Shown here: positions 53,156 to 62,580 of the stretch, piece by piece
Layout: each line of letters begins with the position of its first letter
Numbering within the stretch: position 1 is the stretch's first letter
NCBI RefSeq assembly: GCF_025717045.1
Contig: NZ_JAOVZN010000005.1
Coordinates: 310,001-374,000, forward strand
Direction: 5' to 3'
DNA: 64,000 nucleotides
Source of the DNA: Flavobacterium sp. SH_e
GTDB taxonomy: Bacteria > Bacteroidota > Bacteroidia > Flavobacteriales > Flavobacteriaceae
Made by a program: the position numbers and the translations under genes
The notes under the pieces: model-generated
Told to the model about the DNA's origin: nothing
The model's database searches: none
What the model saw: only the letters and a program-made list of their open reading frames with translations

Positions 53156-53791
53156 TTATGATTTAATTATTCTAAATCGCCCAGGATATTTGATCCAGAT
53201 GCTTTTTTTGTTCCCATAATAATCCATAAAATCTTCGCAAACAAAAACGGCATGAGCTTTTGACCATGCTACAACTCCGCAATATTCACTTCCAGATTGT
53301 CTTTTTAATTTTTGAATTTGCTTGCCTAATTTGAATCCTAAGTATTTATAGATTGTTGGAGTATATACGGTGCCTTCTTCTAATTCTTCTAAAGCTTTTT
53401 CAAATGTTGGTTCTTTATCGATAATCTGCATGTATTTTGCCATTACAGCATAAGTCAATACGGCATAATCTCTAATTCTTTCGCTGTCACAATTATCTTT
53501 AATATAAACAAAACCTGCCGATTTTCTGGCTTTAGCTATTTCGATGCTATCCAAACTAAAAGTTGCATCGTTTTTTAGCTTAATCTTATAAGTATCATTG
53601 CTTAATTTTTCGCTCTCAAAAAGATTATCTAATCCATAAACATTTAAAGAAGCTTTAATGAAAGCGATAGATGAACAGTTTGTGCGTTCTCCTTGTTTAA
53701 AACTTTCAAATATTTTATCTGAGCTCAATTGTGAGTAAGAATTGGAATAGACAAACATTAAAAGTAAAAAAAATGAGGTAACCGATTTCAT
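53156..53791 (-). CDS. Secreted protein, possible cysteine-peptidase fold
   Basis: A 211-residue protein with signal peptide (SNSYSQ). GERTNCSSIAFIKASLNVYG places a Cys (about residue 38) at the start of a helix, and KAHAVFVCEDFMDYYG puts a His in a strand near the C-terminus; this Cys...His order recalls papain-like or C39-type peptidases. The evidence is weak: no Gln oxyanion residue or Asn/Asp is certain. The region SEYCGVVAWSK could be an alternative core. It stands alone. Confidence 0.45.
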   Translation of the reverse strand: MKSVTSFFLLLMFVYSNSYSQLSSDKIFESFKQGERTNCSSIAFIKASLNVYGLDNLFESEKLSNDTYKIKLKNDATFSLDSIEIAKARKSAGFVYIKDNCDSERIRDYAVLTYAVMAKYMQIIDKEPTFEKALEELEEGTVYTPTIYKYLGFKLGKQIQKLKRQSGSEYCGVVAWSKAHAVFVCEDFMDYYGNKKSIWIKYPGRFRIIKS

Positions 53792-53967
53792 GCCTTGTAT
53801 TATATATTATTACTCAATTATTATTTGAGAAACTGTATTAGATTTTTACAAATCTATAAAAATCCAATCATATTTCTTACTTCTTCGCTTTCAAGTCATA
53901 AAAAAAAGTGTTTTGACGAGAAAAAGAAATAAAAAAACGCCTCAAATAAACTTAAGACGTTTCGGTT

Positions 53968-54168
53968 TTATTTTTTTTCTTCATTATTTAATTGATCATC
54001 GAAATCAGGTTCTTTTCCTTTGAACTTTTTAGTGTCAGCATCATAATTTTCGTCATTTGTTAAAACGTCCTCATGATCTTTATATTGATGTTTTCTAGTA
54101 TCGCTTCGATGATCCCCGCCGCTCTCATTAAGATTAGGGTTTTTCTGAGTTTGATTCTTTGAGTCCAT
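53968..54168 (-). CDS. Small hydrophilic acidic protein, unknown
   Basis: A 66-residue, highly charged and presumably disordered protein rich in Asp, Asn, Lys and Glu (KHQYKDHEDVLTNDENYDAD). There is no hydrophobic core. Similar short proteins occur in Flavobacterium stress loci, but no function is known. A weak hairpin (53935-53964) follows the stop. Confidence 0.5.
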   Translation of the reverse strand: MDSKNQTQKNPNLNESGGDHRSDTRKHQYKDHEDVLTNDENYDADTKKFKGKEPDFDDQLNNEEKK

Positions 54169-54363
54169 AATTTTTAATTTTTAAATGTATTATAAAATTA
54201 GCCAAAATCATTTCTTCAGACTTATATAATCATTTGTAAAAATTATAGAATAACACGGTAATGGCTGATATTATATCATTTACAAAATCAAATGCAGATT
54301 TATCAATAACATTTCTTTATTTTTGCCGCTTCATAGAAACCAAAAAACGTTTTATTCTATAAT

Positions 54364-55800
54364 ATGTGGACTATATGCCATGAATGCCAGGGACAGGGCA
54401 AAATAAATCGCGGACTCAGTAAAAAAGCGCAACGTCGCTATAAGACGGAATTAGCTTTATATGAGAACAAGCAGAGCAACATTGCTCCGATACGTCCTAA
54501 GGCGCATCTGCATTTGTGCACAATTTGTTCTGGGTCTGGATTAATACAATCTGAAAAGTATCTTGAACCCGATCTCACAAAACCGCATGTCGCCATTATT
54601 GGTGCCGGTATTGGTGGTGTCGCTTTAGCTGTTGCTTGTTTACACCGCGGAATTCCATTTACGATTTATGAACGCGACAACCACTTCGAAGCCAGATCTC
54701 AAGGTTACGGACTTACTTTACAACAAGCAAGCAAAGCCATGAAAGGATTAGGAATTACATCTTTAGACGGCGTAATTTCAACAAAACATATTGTACATAA
54801 TACAGAAGGAAAAATATTGGGTGAATGGGGAACTCGAAAATGGTTGGAAACTGCAATTAAAACGCCTACAAAACGCACCAATATACATATTGCGCGACAA
54901 TCTCTTCGTTTAGCTCTTCTAGAACAACTTGGCGGAAATAATACAATACAATGGGGACATCAGCTTATAAATCTTGAAGAAACTGAAGAAGGTGCTCAAT
55001 TAACTTTTCAGGTAAATGGAGAAGCAAAAACTTCAAAAGCTGATCTTGTTGTAGGCGCAGATGGCATTCGAAGTGCAGTTCGAAAGCTAATAATTGGTGA
55101 AGATCAAACGCCTTTACGTTATTTAGACTGTATTGTCATATTAGGAATTTGCCCTTTAAGTGCTCTAGAAGGTCATGATAGTTCGCTTTTAGATTCTGCA
55201 ACAGTTTTTCAAACTGCTAATGGAAACGAACGAATTTACATAATGCCTTATACTGCAGATTCTGTAATGTGGCAGTTAAGCTTTCCAATGTCTGAAGAAA
55301 AAGCTAAAGAATTAAGTTCAAAAGGACCAAAAGCATTAAAAGAAGAAGCTTGCCGAAGAACACAATGGCACAATCCAATTCCGCAGATTTTAAATGCTAC
55401 AAACGAAAACTTAATTTCTGGATATCCAGTTTACGACCGTGAATTATTAAGTTTGGACTTACTGGCGAAAAATAAAAATATAACTTTAATTGGAGATGCA
55501 GCGCACCCGATGAGTCCCTTTAAAGGTCAAGGCGCAAATCAAGCATTGCTCGATGCTTTAAAATTGGCCAGAAAAATTTCTAAAGGCTGTAATACTCGAT
55601 CAAAATGGAGACAAATTGGCTTGAGAGAAAGCGTTTTAAATGAATTTGAAGAAGAAATGATAGAACGCAGTGCAGTAAAAGTAAAAGGCTCTGCAGATGC
55701 TGTTCAATTTCTGCACTCCGAAATTATACTTCAAGAAGGCGATGAACCTCGAGGTAGATGTTTGAAGAAAAAAACAGACAAATCAGAAGTAAAATGCTAA
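54364..55800 (+). CDS. FAD-dependent monooxygenase with DnaJ-type zinc-ribbon N-terminus
   Basis: A 478-residue flavoprotein. The N-terminus has CHECQGQG (Cys5, Cys8) and CTICSGSG (Cys52, Cys55), two CxxCxGxG units like the DnaJ central zinc domain. From residue about 74 it is a PHBH-type monooxygenase: VAIIGAGIGG for FAD, YERDNHFEARSQGYG, LVVGADGIRSAVRK, and GDAAHPMSPFKGQGANQALL. Such enzymes hydroxylate aromatic or polyketide substrates with NAD(P)H. The zinc extension is an unusual fusion. A TATTTTTG box is at 54318-54325. Confidence 0.85.
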   Translation: MWTICHECQGQGKINRGLSKKAQRRYKTELALYENKQSNIAPIRPKAHLHLCTICSGSGLIQSEKYLEPDLTKPHVAIIGAGIGGVALAVACLHRGIPFTIYERDNHFEARSQGYGLTLQQASKAMKGLGITSLDGVISTKHIVHNTEGKILGEWGTRKWLETAIKTPTKRTNIHIARQSLRLALLEQLGGNNTIQWGHQLINLEETEEGAQLTFQVNGEAKTSKADLVVGADGIRSAVRKLIIGEDQTPLRYLDCIVILGICPLSALEGHDSSLLDSATVFQTANGNERIYIMPYTADSVMWQLSFPMSEEKAKELSSKGPKALKEEACRRTQWHNPIPQILNATNENLISGYPVYDRELLSLDLLAKNKNITLIGDAAHPMSPFKGQGANQALLDALKLARKISKGCNTRSKWRQIGLRESVLNEFEEEMIERSAVKVKGSADAVQFLHSEIILQEGDEPRGRCLKKKTDKSEVKC

Positions 55801-55825
55801 ACCTATTTTTGTTTAGCATTTTTTT
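55791..55825 (+). terminator. Terminator overlapping the monooxygenase stop
   Basis: AAAATGCTAAAC (55791-55802) pairs with GTTTAGCATTTT (55811-55822) followed by T residues. The TAA stop at 55798-55800 is in the left arm. Confidence 0.8.
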
Positions 55826-55947
55826 TATAAAACTCACTTCCAACAACATACGTGTGAATTAAATAACATTTGAATATTAAAGTATAACAAATTCAAGTTG
55901 CTCATTCTTTAAATTTGTAGCCTTCAAATCGTAAAAATGATCACGCC

Positions 55948-56151
55948 ATGAAAAATACAGATAGAAATTTCAGCGAATTCCATGAAACTCTTACAAACCG
56001 AACTATGGCTTGCAACGAAGATAATAATGAATTAATTTTTCGTAAAACTTATGTAGGAGATTGGGGAGATTGGGACGAGAAACCAGAGGATATTGCAAAA
56101 GATCAGCATCTTTTTCTGGATCAAAATATAAGTTTTACAACCGCAGTTTAA
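55948..56151 (+). CDS. Small hypothetical protein
   Basis: A 67-residue soluble protein (SEFHETLTNRTMACNEDNNE; VGDWGDWDEKPEDIAKDQHL). Acidic and Trp-containing, with no signal peptide or recognisable domain. Frame and start are plausible, but coding status is only moderately sure. Confidence 0.4.
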   Translation: MKNTDRNFSEFHETLTNRTMACNEDNNELIFRKTYVGDWGDWDEKPEDIAKDQHLFLDQNISFTTAV

Positions 56152-56187
56152 GCTTCACCGCAATTTTAAGCATTACAATTCTATCAA

Positions 56188-56436
56188 TTATGCTAGAACA
56201 CTAATTGTATTGCTTAAATTTTCTTTACTTATAAAATCCAGAATAAATTCTTTTACTTCGTTACGTGCTTCATTTCTGGTTGCAAACGAGTTGATGTAAA
56301 ATTCATCATCCTTGTCACTAATATGGATAATTTCTGTATAACCTTTTGTAATTAAACTGCCTTTTAGTTTAATAATATTTACTTGTTGCTTTCCGTCAAG
56401 TTCTTTGCGAACCTGTAGTTTTATAGCTCTTTCCAT
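56188..56436 (-). CDS. Small hypothetical protein
   Basis: An 82-residue soluble protein. ATG 56436 is used because the longer frame needs a TTG. The sequence alternates strands and a helix (ERAIKLQVRKELDGKQQVNI; NSFATRNEARNEVKEFILDF). No family recognised. It is separated from the copper operon by 171 bp. Confidence 0.5.
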   Translation of the reverse strand: MERAIKLQVRKELDGKQQVNIIKLKGSLITKGYTEIIHISDKDDEFYINSFATRNEARNEVKEFILDFISKENLSNTISVLA

Positions 56437-56607
56437 ATTCAAATATTTTTAAATAGTTAACTATCATATAATTATAAATTTAAAACATTTAATCTATCGA
56501 AATCAGATTTTAACACTACTCACAACGCATTATTTATCAACACTTTATAAACATTTTTACCTCTACAAAAAGAATAGGAAAAGCTAGAAAAATCAAGCCT
56601 TTCCAAA

Positions 56608-57624
56608 TTAATTGCCTATAAATTGCTGATCGCTCAAGGTTTTCATAAATGCAATCAAGTTCTCTTTTTCCTGCTCTGTAAGCGGAATTCTATTCCCATT
56701 ATTCTTAAAAATCGGATCCAGATTCTCTGCTTCGAGAACGCCACTGTCAAAATAATCCAAAACTGATTTGAGCGTCGCAAACTGACCAAAACTTCCATAC
56801 GGAGCTGTATATTCAATATTTCTTAAAGTCGGAACTCGGAAACTCATAAAATCAGCGGCAATTCCTGTAACTCTTCCTCTACCCGCTTCATTTGTATTTG
56901 TATTTAAAGGAAAACCGATATTTCTAAAACTTTGATCTGTAAACAATTCTGTACCATGGCAACTTGCGCATTTTTGCTGAAACGTTGCATAACCAGCCGC
57001 TTCACTTTCTGTAAAAGATGCCCCTTCTTTACGTTTTACTTTATCATATTTGCTATTGGCCGAAATTAAGGTATATTCAAATTGTGCAATACTTTTATAA
57101 ATTCTGTCTGACGTAATTTCTTCATCTCCAAATGTCTTTTTAAACAAATCTTTATAAGAAGCATCTTCTTTGATTTTTTCAATAACTTCCAAAATTGAAG
57201 AATCCATTTCTTCGTGCGTAATGATAGGAACTAAAGGTTGTGTTTCTAACTGCAGTTTGCTTCCATCCCAATTAAAAAACTTTAAAAACATTAAATTTTG
57301 AAGTGATGGCGCATTTCTCAGGCCGACTCTTCCTTCAATTCCGATAGCTTGCGGATTATGATCTGCGAATGCATTTGCCTGAATATGGCAACTTGAACAA
57401 GAAATAGTATTATCTGCACTAAATCTTTTTTCATTAAAAAGTTTTTCACCCAGCTCAACACCATATTTTGTAGGTTTATTTAAACTCACATACGTATTCA
57501 GCTCTGGAAAATCGGCAGGAATATTTAAAGAAAGTTCAGGATTATCGTAAGAAATCATTTCAGAATCATTATTACATGAAATGAATAACAATGCAATGAA
57601 TACGAAACCAACTATTTTTTTCAT
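56608..57624 (-). CDS. MbnH/MauG-like dihaem cytochrome c peroxidase lipoprotein
   Basis: A 338-residue lipoprotein (lipobox LLFISC, Cys17) with two c-type haem motifs, CSSCH (76-80) and CASCH (219-223), in the spacing of the cytochrome c peroxidase/MauG family. Position next to an MbnP homologue makes it an MbnH-type enzyme. In methanobactin systems MbnH oxidises a Trp of MbnP to kynurenine, creating a copper site. The catalysis in this organism is inferred. It is the last gene of the operon, 58 nt after MbnP. Confidence 0.8.
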   Translation of the reverse strand: MKKIVGFVFIALLFISCNNDSEMISYDNPELSLNIPADFPELNTYVSLNKPTKYGVELGEKLFNEKRFSADNTISCSSCHIQANAFADHNPQAIGIEGRVGLRNAPSLQNLMFLKFFNWDGSKLQLETQPLVPIITHEEMDSSILEVIEKIKEDASYKDLFKKTFGDEEITSDRIYKSIAQFEYTLISANSKYDKVKRKEGASFTESEAAGYATFQQKCASCHGTELFTDQSFRNIGFPLNTNTNEAGRGRVTGIAADFMSFRVPTLRNIEYTAPYGSFGQFATLKSVLDYFDSGVLEAENLDPIFKNNGNRIPLTEQEKENLIAFMKTLSDQQFIGN

Positions 57625-57682
57625 TTTAAATGAATTTTAAAATAGAGCCGTCTTTTAAATTCAGACGGCTCAAAATATATTT

Positions 57683-58549
57683 TTAGTTTTCTACACTCGT
57701 CACAGAAAACATTCCTGTAATATCGCTAGATCCGTTTCCTCCTAGATTATCAACAAATTTTACCATTTGCGCCGCAGTATGAACATTTGGAGTAGCATTA
57801 TCGCTCATTCCAGTTCCAGTTGATAGCGTAATGGTGTTAGTTGCTCCGCTCAAAAGCTTATCAAAATCTGCTTTAATTTTGATTTTTGGAGCTTTACTTC
57901 CAACAACTGCATTTGTAGTAAGATTTAAAGTGATATCTCTATAAGCATTTACACCTTGAGTATAAGCGCCTTCAGTTCCTTCAACGGTACTTCCTGTATG
58001 AATAGACATTACTTTACTATCAGTATCATAGAAACCTTCTACTTTTGTAAAACGGTATCCTGTTCCCCATTCCCACATCATAGCCGTATCATTAGCGCCT
58101 GCTGCTGCATAAAATTTAGGAAATCTTACTTGATCTAAAGTGTTTTGTTCGGTTTTGATACCTAAACCAAATTTAATCTGCTTGTAAGTTGCAGATGGCA
58201 CATTGCTCAAAACATAACTTAAAGATTCTGCTTTTGCCTGATCAATTACAGTTGCACCTTTATCTAAGTCATTTACATTGTAAGGCACTTCAGTTCCATC
58301 ATCTTTAATAAGACGGATATTGCTGATTACATATTTTACTTCAGAAAAATGATGAACTTGTCCAGCTGCTGAAGTATTTGTAGTAGCCGAAGCTGAAGTC
58401 GCATCTCCTAAAACAATTGTAGTACTCTTAAATGTATTATTGAATTCTAATGTTACATTGTTTGCTGCCGGATTATCATCACTGTCTGAACATGATACAA
58501 ATGCCAAAGCGGCAGCTGATAATAAAAGGTATTTTTTAAAATTTTGCAT
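57683..58549 (-). CDS. MbnP-like copper-binding lipoprotein
   Basis: A 288-residue lipoprotein (lipobox AFVSC, Cys20). The sequence MMWEWGTGYRFTKVEG (157-172) with Trp159 and Trp161 is the hallmark of the MbnP family; His66-His67 in QVHHFSEVKYV are further copper-ligand candidates. MbnP is known to bind copper with a Trp-derived kynurenine made by MbnH. The MbnH gene is immediately downstream and a copper-type TonB receptor upstream. Confidence 0.85.
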   Translation of the reverse strand: MQNFKKYLLLSAAALAFVSCSDSDDNPAANNVTLEFNNTFKSTTIVLGDATSASATTNTSAAGQVHHFSEVKYVISNIRLIKDDGTEVPYNVNDLDKGATVIDQAKAESLSYVLSNVPSATYKQIKFGLGIKTEQNTLDQVRFPKFYAAAGANDTAMMWEWGTGYRFTKVEGFYDTDSKVMSIHTGSTVEGTEGAYTQGVNAYRDITLNLTTNAVVGSKAPKIKIKADFDKLLSGATNTITLSTGTGMSDNATPNVHTAAQMVKFVDNLGGNGSSDITGMFSVTSVEN

Positions 58550-58606
58550 TTTTATGATTTTAATTTTTGTATTGTATTCTATTTTAATTAATTGACAAGG
58601 AAATAA

Positions 58607-58975
58607 TTATAAAATAGGCGGTGGTACAAAAATTTCAAGACATGGTTCTAATAAAACTGATTCTTTATAAATTGAGGTTTTATTAGAGTTAATCTCTTTC
58701 GAAATAAAAACAGCAAATTCGATGTTTGAAATCAAGGCAATATCAATCTTTTTACCAATACTTCTTAATTCCAAATCAGAGTTTTTTTCATTCTCCTGCA
58801 ATTCTTTCTTTAAATGACATTTCCCATGGCATTGCAGTTCTGGTTTGGCTTTATTGACACAAAATTCTTTTTCTATAGCATTCTGATTCAGTTTAAAGTG
58901 CACAACGATAAGCGCCTGCTGGAAAGAAACCAGCAAGAACAAAATAGTCATTGTGATACTAAAAACTTTTTTCAT
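58607..58975 (-). CDS. Small secreted CxGxC protein of the copper locus
   Basis: A 122-residue protein with an N-terminal hydrophobic segment (SITMTILFLLVSFQQALIVV) and three cysteines: Cys39 in EKEFCVNKA, then Cys49 and Cys53 in QCHGKCHLKKE. The tail ends VPPPIL. A paralogue with cysteines at identical positions is at 62180-62557. His and Cys could bind Cu(I), suggesting a metallochaperone or delivery role (inference). It is 6 nt from the receptor gene. Confidence 0.65.
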   Translation of the reverse strand: MKKVFSITMTILFLLVSFQQALIVVHFKLNQNAIEKEFCVNKAKPELQCHGKCHLKKELQENEKNSDLELRSIGKKIDIALISNIEFAVFISKEINSNKTSIYKESVLLEPCLEIFVPPPIL

Positions 58976-58981
58976 TTTTTC

Positions 58982-60961
58982 TTAGAAATTAAATTTTAAA
59001 GACGTGAAAATATTACGCCCCATTCTCGGAATATTTCCCCAGTCTGAATAAGTGCTGTAATATTCATTTAGTAAATTTTCTGCTCCAACTTGAATTGTAC
59101 TTCTTACTTTATTGATTTTAAAAGAATAATCAGCAGAAATATTCCAAATGGTATAAGCTCCTGTTAGATCTTCGCCATATTCTGGACTGTAGTTAATTTG
59201 TTCAAAATCGCCATTTACAGAAGTTTGGATTCCAAAATTCTTATACATATAATGAAGTGATGTCAAATAACTCAACGGACGGATAAAAGGCAAATTTCCT
59301 CCTTTATCATCCATTCCTCGTGCGTAAGTCAGTGTTCCTTTCCAATGTAAATGCTCTAAAATATCGTAACTCACATTCGCCGACATATTTAAAAGTGTTG
59401 CATAATCTAATGAAGTATAACCTTTTACACCAACCGATTGATAATTCATCGGACTTCCCATGCTTAAGATTCTACCAATAATATAGTTCTGAATGTAGAA
59501 ATAGTTTATTTTTCCTTGAATGCTTAATTTTTCGTTTTTAAAACCTGCGCTTGCATTTCCTTCATACGAAATTTCATTTTTAAGATTTGGATCTCCAATG
59601 TAATCATAACGGTCAAAACTATTATAAATGTAATAACCGTAACCTTCAGAAACAGAAGGCGCTCTATGACCATAACCAGTTCCCACAGAAAAATTAAAAT
59701 GATCAATATTTAAGTTATAGCCAGCATTAATACTTGGTAAAAATCTCGTTTTTTCCTGAGGCGCACCAGGATGAAAAATCCAGTTGAATTCTACATATTT
59801 AGAATAATTGTAATTCACTCCCAATGAACCGCCCAAATTCAATTGACTTTTATCTGAAAGATCCCAAGAATTATTCATAGAAAGTCCAGCAAAACGAGTG
59901 GTAACCCAAGGCCAGCTGTACGCAAACATGGTTCTTTCGCTACGATCTTGCGGATACATACGCATTTCTGCAATAGACAAATTATCGTAAGCATTCAATT
60001 GAATTTCAGACGAGTAATTATTTCTTTTCAAATTCGCTTTTGAAACCAATCCATAAGTTGTGCTCCAGCCTGGCATATCCATGTGAACTAAATTTTCTGG
60101 ACGAGTCGTGTCGTCCATATAATGTTCAATTGCATTGAAATAAATTTTAGTATCGACAACTCTAACCAAACCTTCTTCAAATAATTGTTTATAGGAAGCC
60201 GAAGTAATTAGCGCTCTCGAAAGCCACAAATCCATTGGTAATGCAGGAAAACCGACATCTTTTGCCATATCAAAAATAGCATCTAATCTAACGGATGATA
60301 AATCACTAGTTTTATAAGCTAAACCTAGCGAAGTATTGAATTTATTGTATTGCGAATGCTTTACTTCATCATTATTTCCGTCATGATAATTATCTGCCGT
60401 TCGATACGAAATACTTCCATCAGCAACAAATTTAGTTCCAGAATAAGAAATATTTCCTAAGTTAAAAAACTGCTTATTATTGAACTCAAAACCCGTTTGA
60501 TACGCACCATTCCATTTTTTCTGAAGACCAAACGGCGTGCTTTTTCTTCTCAAATCAATACTTCCCGCAACGGTCGCGCCATGAAGACTCCCTTCTTGCC
60601 CTGATTTAATATCAATTGCTGCAAGATTATTACTTTCAACATAAGACGTAATTGGATCCATTTTGTCTGTACAAGCTCCAAAAACGTGCATTCCGTCAAT
60701 TGTAACCGTCGAACGTTCTGTACTCATATTATTTAATAAAGGTTCCCAGGCATAAGCGCCGCGTTTTATAAAACTAATATTATCAGAAGATGATAGAAAT
60801 TCATCGACAGAAACAGCCATTTTCATTTCTGTTTCAATTTTCTTTTTGGTTGCGTTTTTTACTGTTACTTCTTCTAAGTTTTTGATACTGTCGTGATGTG
60901 CATGCGGATTTTGAGCAATTGCAGACATTCCCAAAAAAAGCAGCATTATAATATATTTCAT
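58982..60961 (-). CDS. OprC/NosA-like copper TonB-dependent receptor
   Basis: A 659-residue outer membrane receptor. Start ATG 60961 gives a signal peptide (GMSAIAQ) followed by His-rich NPHAHHDS; the longer frame needs GTG. The TonB plug has STERSTVTIDGMHVFGACTD and QEGSLHGATVAGSIDL. Cys97-x3-Met101 (CTDKM) and His280-x-Met282 (HYM) match the CxxxM and HxM motifs that bind copper in OprC of Pseudomonas, and their separation (183) is close to that in OprC (about 180 as I recall). The barrel ends in MGRNIFTSLKFNF. Copper import is therefore likely. Confidence 0.85.
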   Translation of the reverse strand: MKYIIMLLFLGMSAIAQNPHAHHDSIKNLEEVTVKNATKKKIETEMKMAVSVDEFLSSSDNISFIKRGAYAWEPLLNNMSTERSTVTIDGMHVFGACTDKMDPITSYVESNNLAAIDIKSGQEGSLHGATVAGSIDLRRKSTPFGLQKKWNGAYQTGFEFNNKQFFNLGNISYSGTKFVADGSISYRTADNYHDGNNDEVKHSQYNKFNTSLGLAYKTSDLSSVRLDAIFDMAKDVGFPALPMDLWLSRALITSASYKQLFEEGLVRVVDTKIYFNAIEHYMDDTTRPENLVHMDMPGWSTTYGLVSKANLKRNNYSSEIQLNAYDNLSIAEMRMYPQDRSERTMFAYSWPWVTTRFAGLSMNNSWDLSDKSQLNLGGSLGVNYNYSKYVEFNWIFHPGAPQEKTRFLPSINAGYNLNIDHFNFSVGTGYGHRAPSVSEGYGYYIYNSFDRYDYIGDPNLKNEISYEGNASAGFKNEKLSIQGKINYFYIQNYIIGRILSMGSPMNYQSVGVKGYTSLDYATLLNMSANVSYDILEHLHWKGTLTYARGMDDKGGNLPFIRPLSYLTSLHYMYKNFGIQTSVNGDFEQINYSPEYGEDLTGAYTIWNISADYSFKINKVRSTIQVGAENLLNEYYSTYSDWGNIPRMGRNIFTSLKFNF

Positions 60962-60965
60962 GCTA

Positions 60966-61886
60966 TTAGAATAAAGTATCGATATAAAGTTCACTTTTCA
61001 CCCCTTCCACTCCAGGCGTAAAATCCGTTGGAACAACTGTTCCTTTTAAAATTAGTCCATTTTGATTCATCATAATTAAATTCAATGTCCAGTTTCCTGT
61101 CATTGTATAATTGACAACTCCATGATACAAACCATCATCCTGCTGCGTTAAATCTTTATTGTTTGGAGAAGAATGATTTCCCATTGATGCTTCTGGCATT
61201 CTAGGATCTAACTTTAAAGTATATCCAACAACTTCTGAATAAGAAAATTGAGTTGGATCTGGAAAAGTGTCAGCCGGAGTTGTTGGTTTGTTGTATTTAT
61301 AAACTCCCGCAACTAATGGATTTTCAGAAACCGTTGGCTTTTGAGGTGAAATCAAGGCAATAATATATTGTTCATCATCTTTTCCTGTAAAAGCAGTCAT
61401 ATTCAGATTTTTGTTGCTTTGTTTTTCAACAGAAATATCTTTATTTATTTCGTATGTCTGATTATCAACTGTAAAACTGATGTACAATTTCCAGCTCGCA
61501 GTAGTAGTGCTTTCGCCAGTAAAAACCGAATATCCGCTATAATATTTATTAGCAGAATCGTACGCGACATTATACTCATGCGGACATGAACTTTTACTTC
61601 CGTCAGCATTACTTATAATAGGCAAAAAGGTTACGGCAGAAGTAGTTACTTCTTGATTGTTTTGTGTATTTACAATTTTTAGATGAAGCTCATTATACCC
61701 TTTATAAAATGTTCCGTTTAAGGCATCTATACTTATTTTATAATTACCGCTAGTAAACGAAACTGCTTCTTTAAATTCATAATTATCAGGAACTTCAGAA
61801 CCAATTTCAGCGTTGTAATCTGTTTTATCAATTGTGCAGGAAGTAACCACAAACAATGCGATTATCCCATAAATAAGAGATTTCAT
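60966..61886 (-). CDS. Met/His-rich lipoprotein, YtkA-like, copper locus
   Basis: A 306-residue lipoprotein (VVTSC, Cys17). Two beta-sandwich-like halves are visible. The second holds LDPRMPEASMGNHSSPNNKD then DGLYHGVVNYTMTGNWTL, resembling YtkA-like domains that carry Met and His copper ligands. It immediately precedes the receptor gene (4-nt gap). A role in capturing copper at the outer membrane is inferred. Confidence 0.65.
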   Translation of the reverse strand: MKSLIYGIIALFVVTSCTIDKTDYNAEIGSEVPDNYEFKEAVSFTSGNYKISIDALNGTFYKGYNELHLKIVNTQNNQEVTTSAVTFLPIISNADGSKSSCPHEYNVAYDSANKYYSGYSVFTGESTTTASWKLYISFTVDNQTYEINKDISVEKQSNKNLNMTAFTGKDDEQYIIALISPQKPTVSENPLVAGVYKYNKPTTPADTFPDPTQFSYSEVVGYTLKLDPRMPEASMGNHSSPNNKDLTQQDDGLYHGVVNYTMTGNWTLNLIMMNQNGLILKGTVVPTDFTPGVEGVKSELYIDTLF

Positions 61887-62179
61887 TTTGATGAATGTTA
61901 TAAGAAAAATTTAAAATTTAGCACTCAGTTATAATTTTTTGAATAACAAAAAAAGCTAAAGTACTGTGAAATAGCCAAGAAAATGGCAACGTAAATAAAG
62001 GTGCAATATAGAAGCCTCTTCAATTACAAAAGATGATCAAAATCAGTTTCAGAAAAAATTACGCAATTCTTTTTCAAACTTGGAATTTAAATCCAAGCTA
62101 ACACATCAAACAAAATTGTTTGGAATTTGAAATTTCAAAATTTCAGAATTGGAATTTATAAAGAAATAGAATTTAACCT

Positions 62180-62557
62180 CTAAACTATGTAGAGAGGAGG
62201 ATGAAAAGTAAGATTAGAAGCCCCGATTGGTTTCTTTTCAAATAAAATGGAAGAATTATCTTTTGATTCGATAACTGGAATTACACTAAAATTAATTTCA
62301 GCAGCATTTTGAACATAAACAAGCTCTAATTTATCTTTTAAGCTGTCTTGCATTTTTCGTTCGTTATCAGAATATTTTTTGATGCTTTTTTGAAGTTCGC
62401 ATCGACCATTACAACTATTGAAAGCTTGTTTACGCTGAACGCAAATAGTTTTAGCAATTTCTTTCTGGTTGATTTTGAATGAAGCATAAACAAACAGACT
62501 GCCAAAAGAAGGCGACAGAATTAAAATAGAAAGCGCTATTATGATTAACCTTTTCAA
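62180..62557 (-). CDS. Small secreted CxGxC protein, second copy
   Basis: I choose the TTG at 62557. This 125-residue form begins MKRLIIIALSILIL and aligns without gaps to the 58607-58975 protein: Cys39, Cys49 and Cys53 at the same positions (KTICVQRK; SCNGRCELQK). A GTG at 62581 is the alternative start but lies within the predicted -7 box. The tail ends HPPLYIV. It is separated by 293 bp from the lipoprotein gene, so it may have its own mRNA. Function as Cu-related metallochaperone is inferred. Confidence 0.65.
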   Translation of the reverse strand: MKRLIIIALSILILSPSFGSLFVYASFKINQKEIAKTICVQRKQAFNSCNGRCELQKSIKKYSDNERKMQDSLKDKLELVYVQNAAEINFSVIPVIESKDNSSILFEKKPIGASNLTFHPPLYIV

Positions 62558-62580
62558 GTGTTTGTTTAAATATTTGCCCA

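Noticed and set aside
53156..53791. Confident C39 peptidase
   Set aside because: Only a Cys and a His are in a suitable order; the other catalytic elements are not visible.
60962..60994. GTG extension of the copper receptor
   Set aside because: It overlaps the upstream gene and adds residues before a good signal peptide starting at the ATG.
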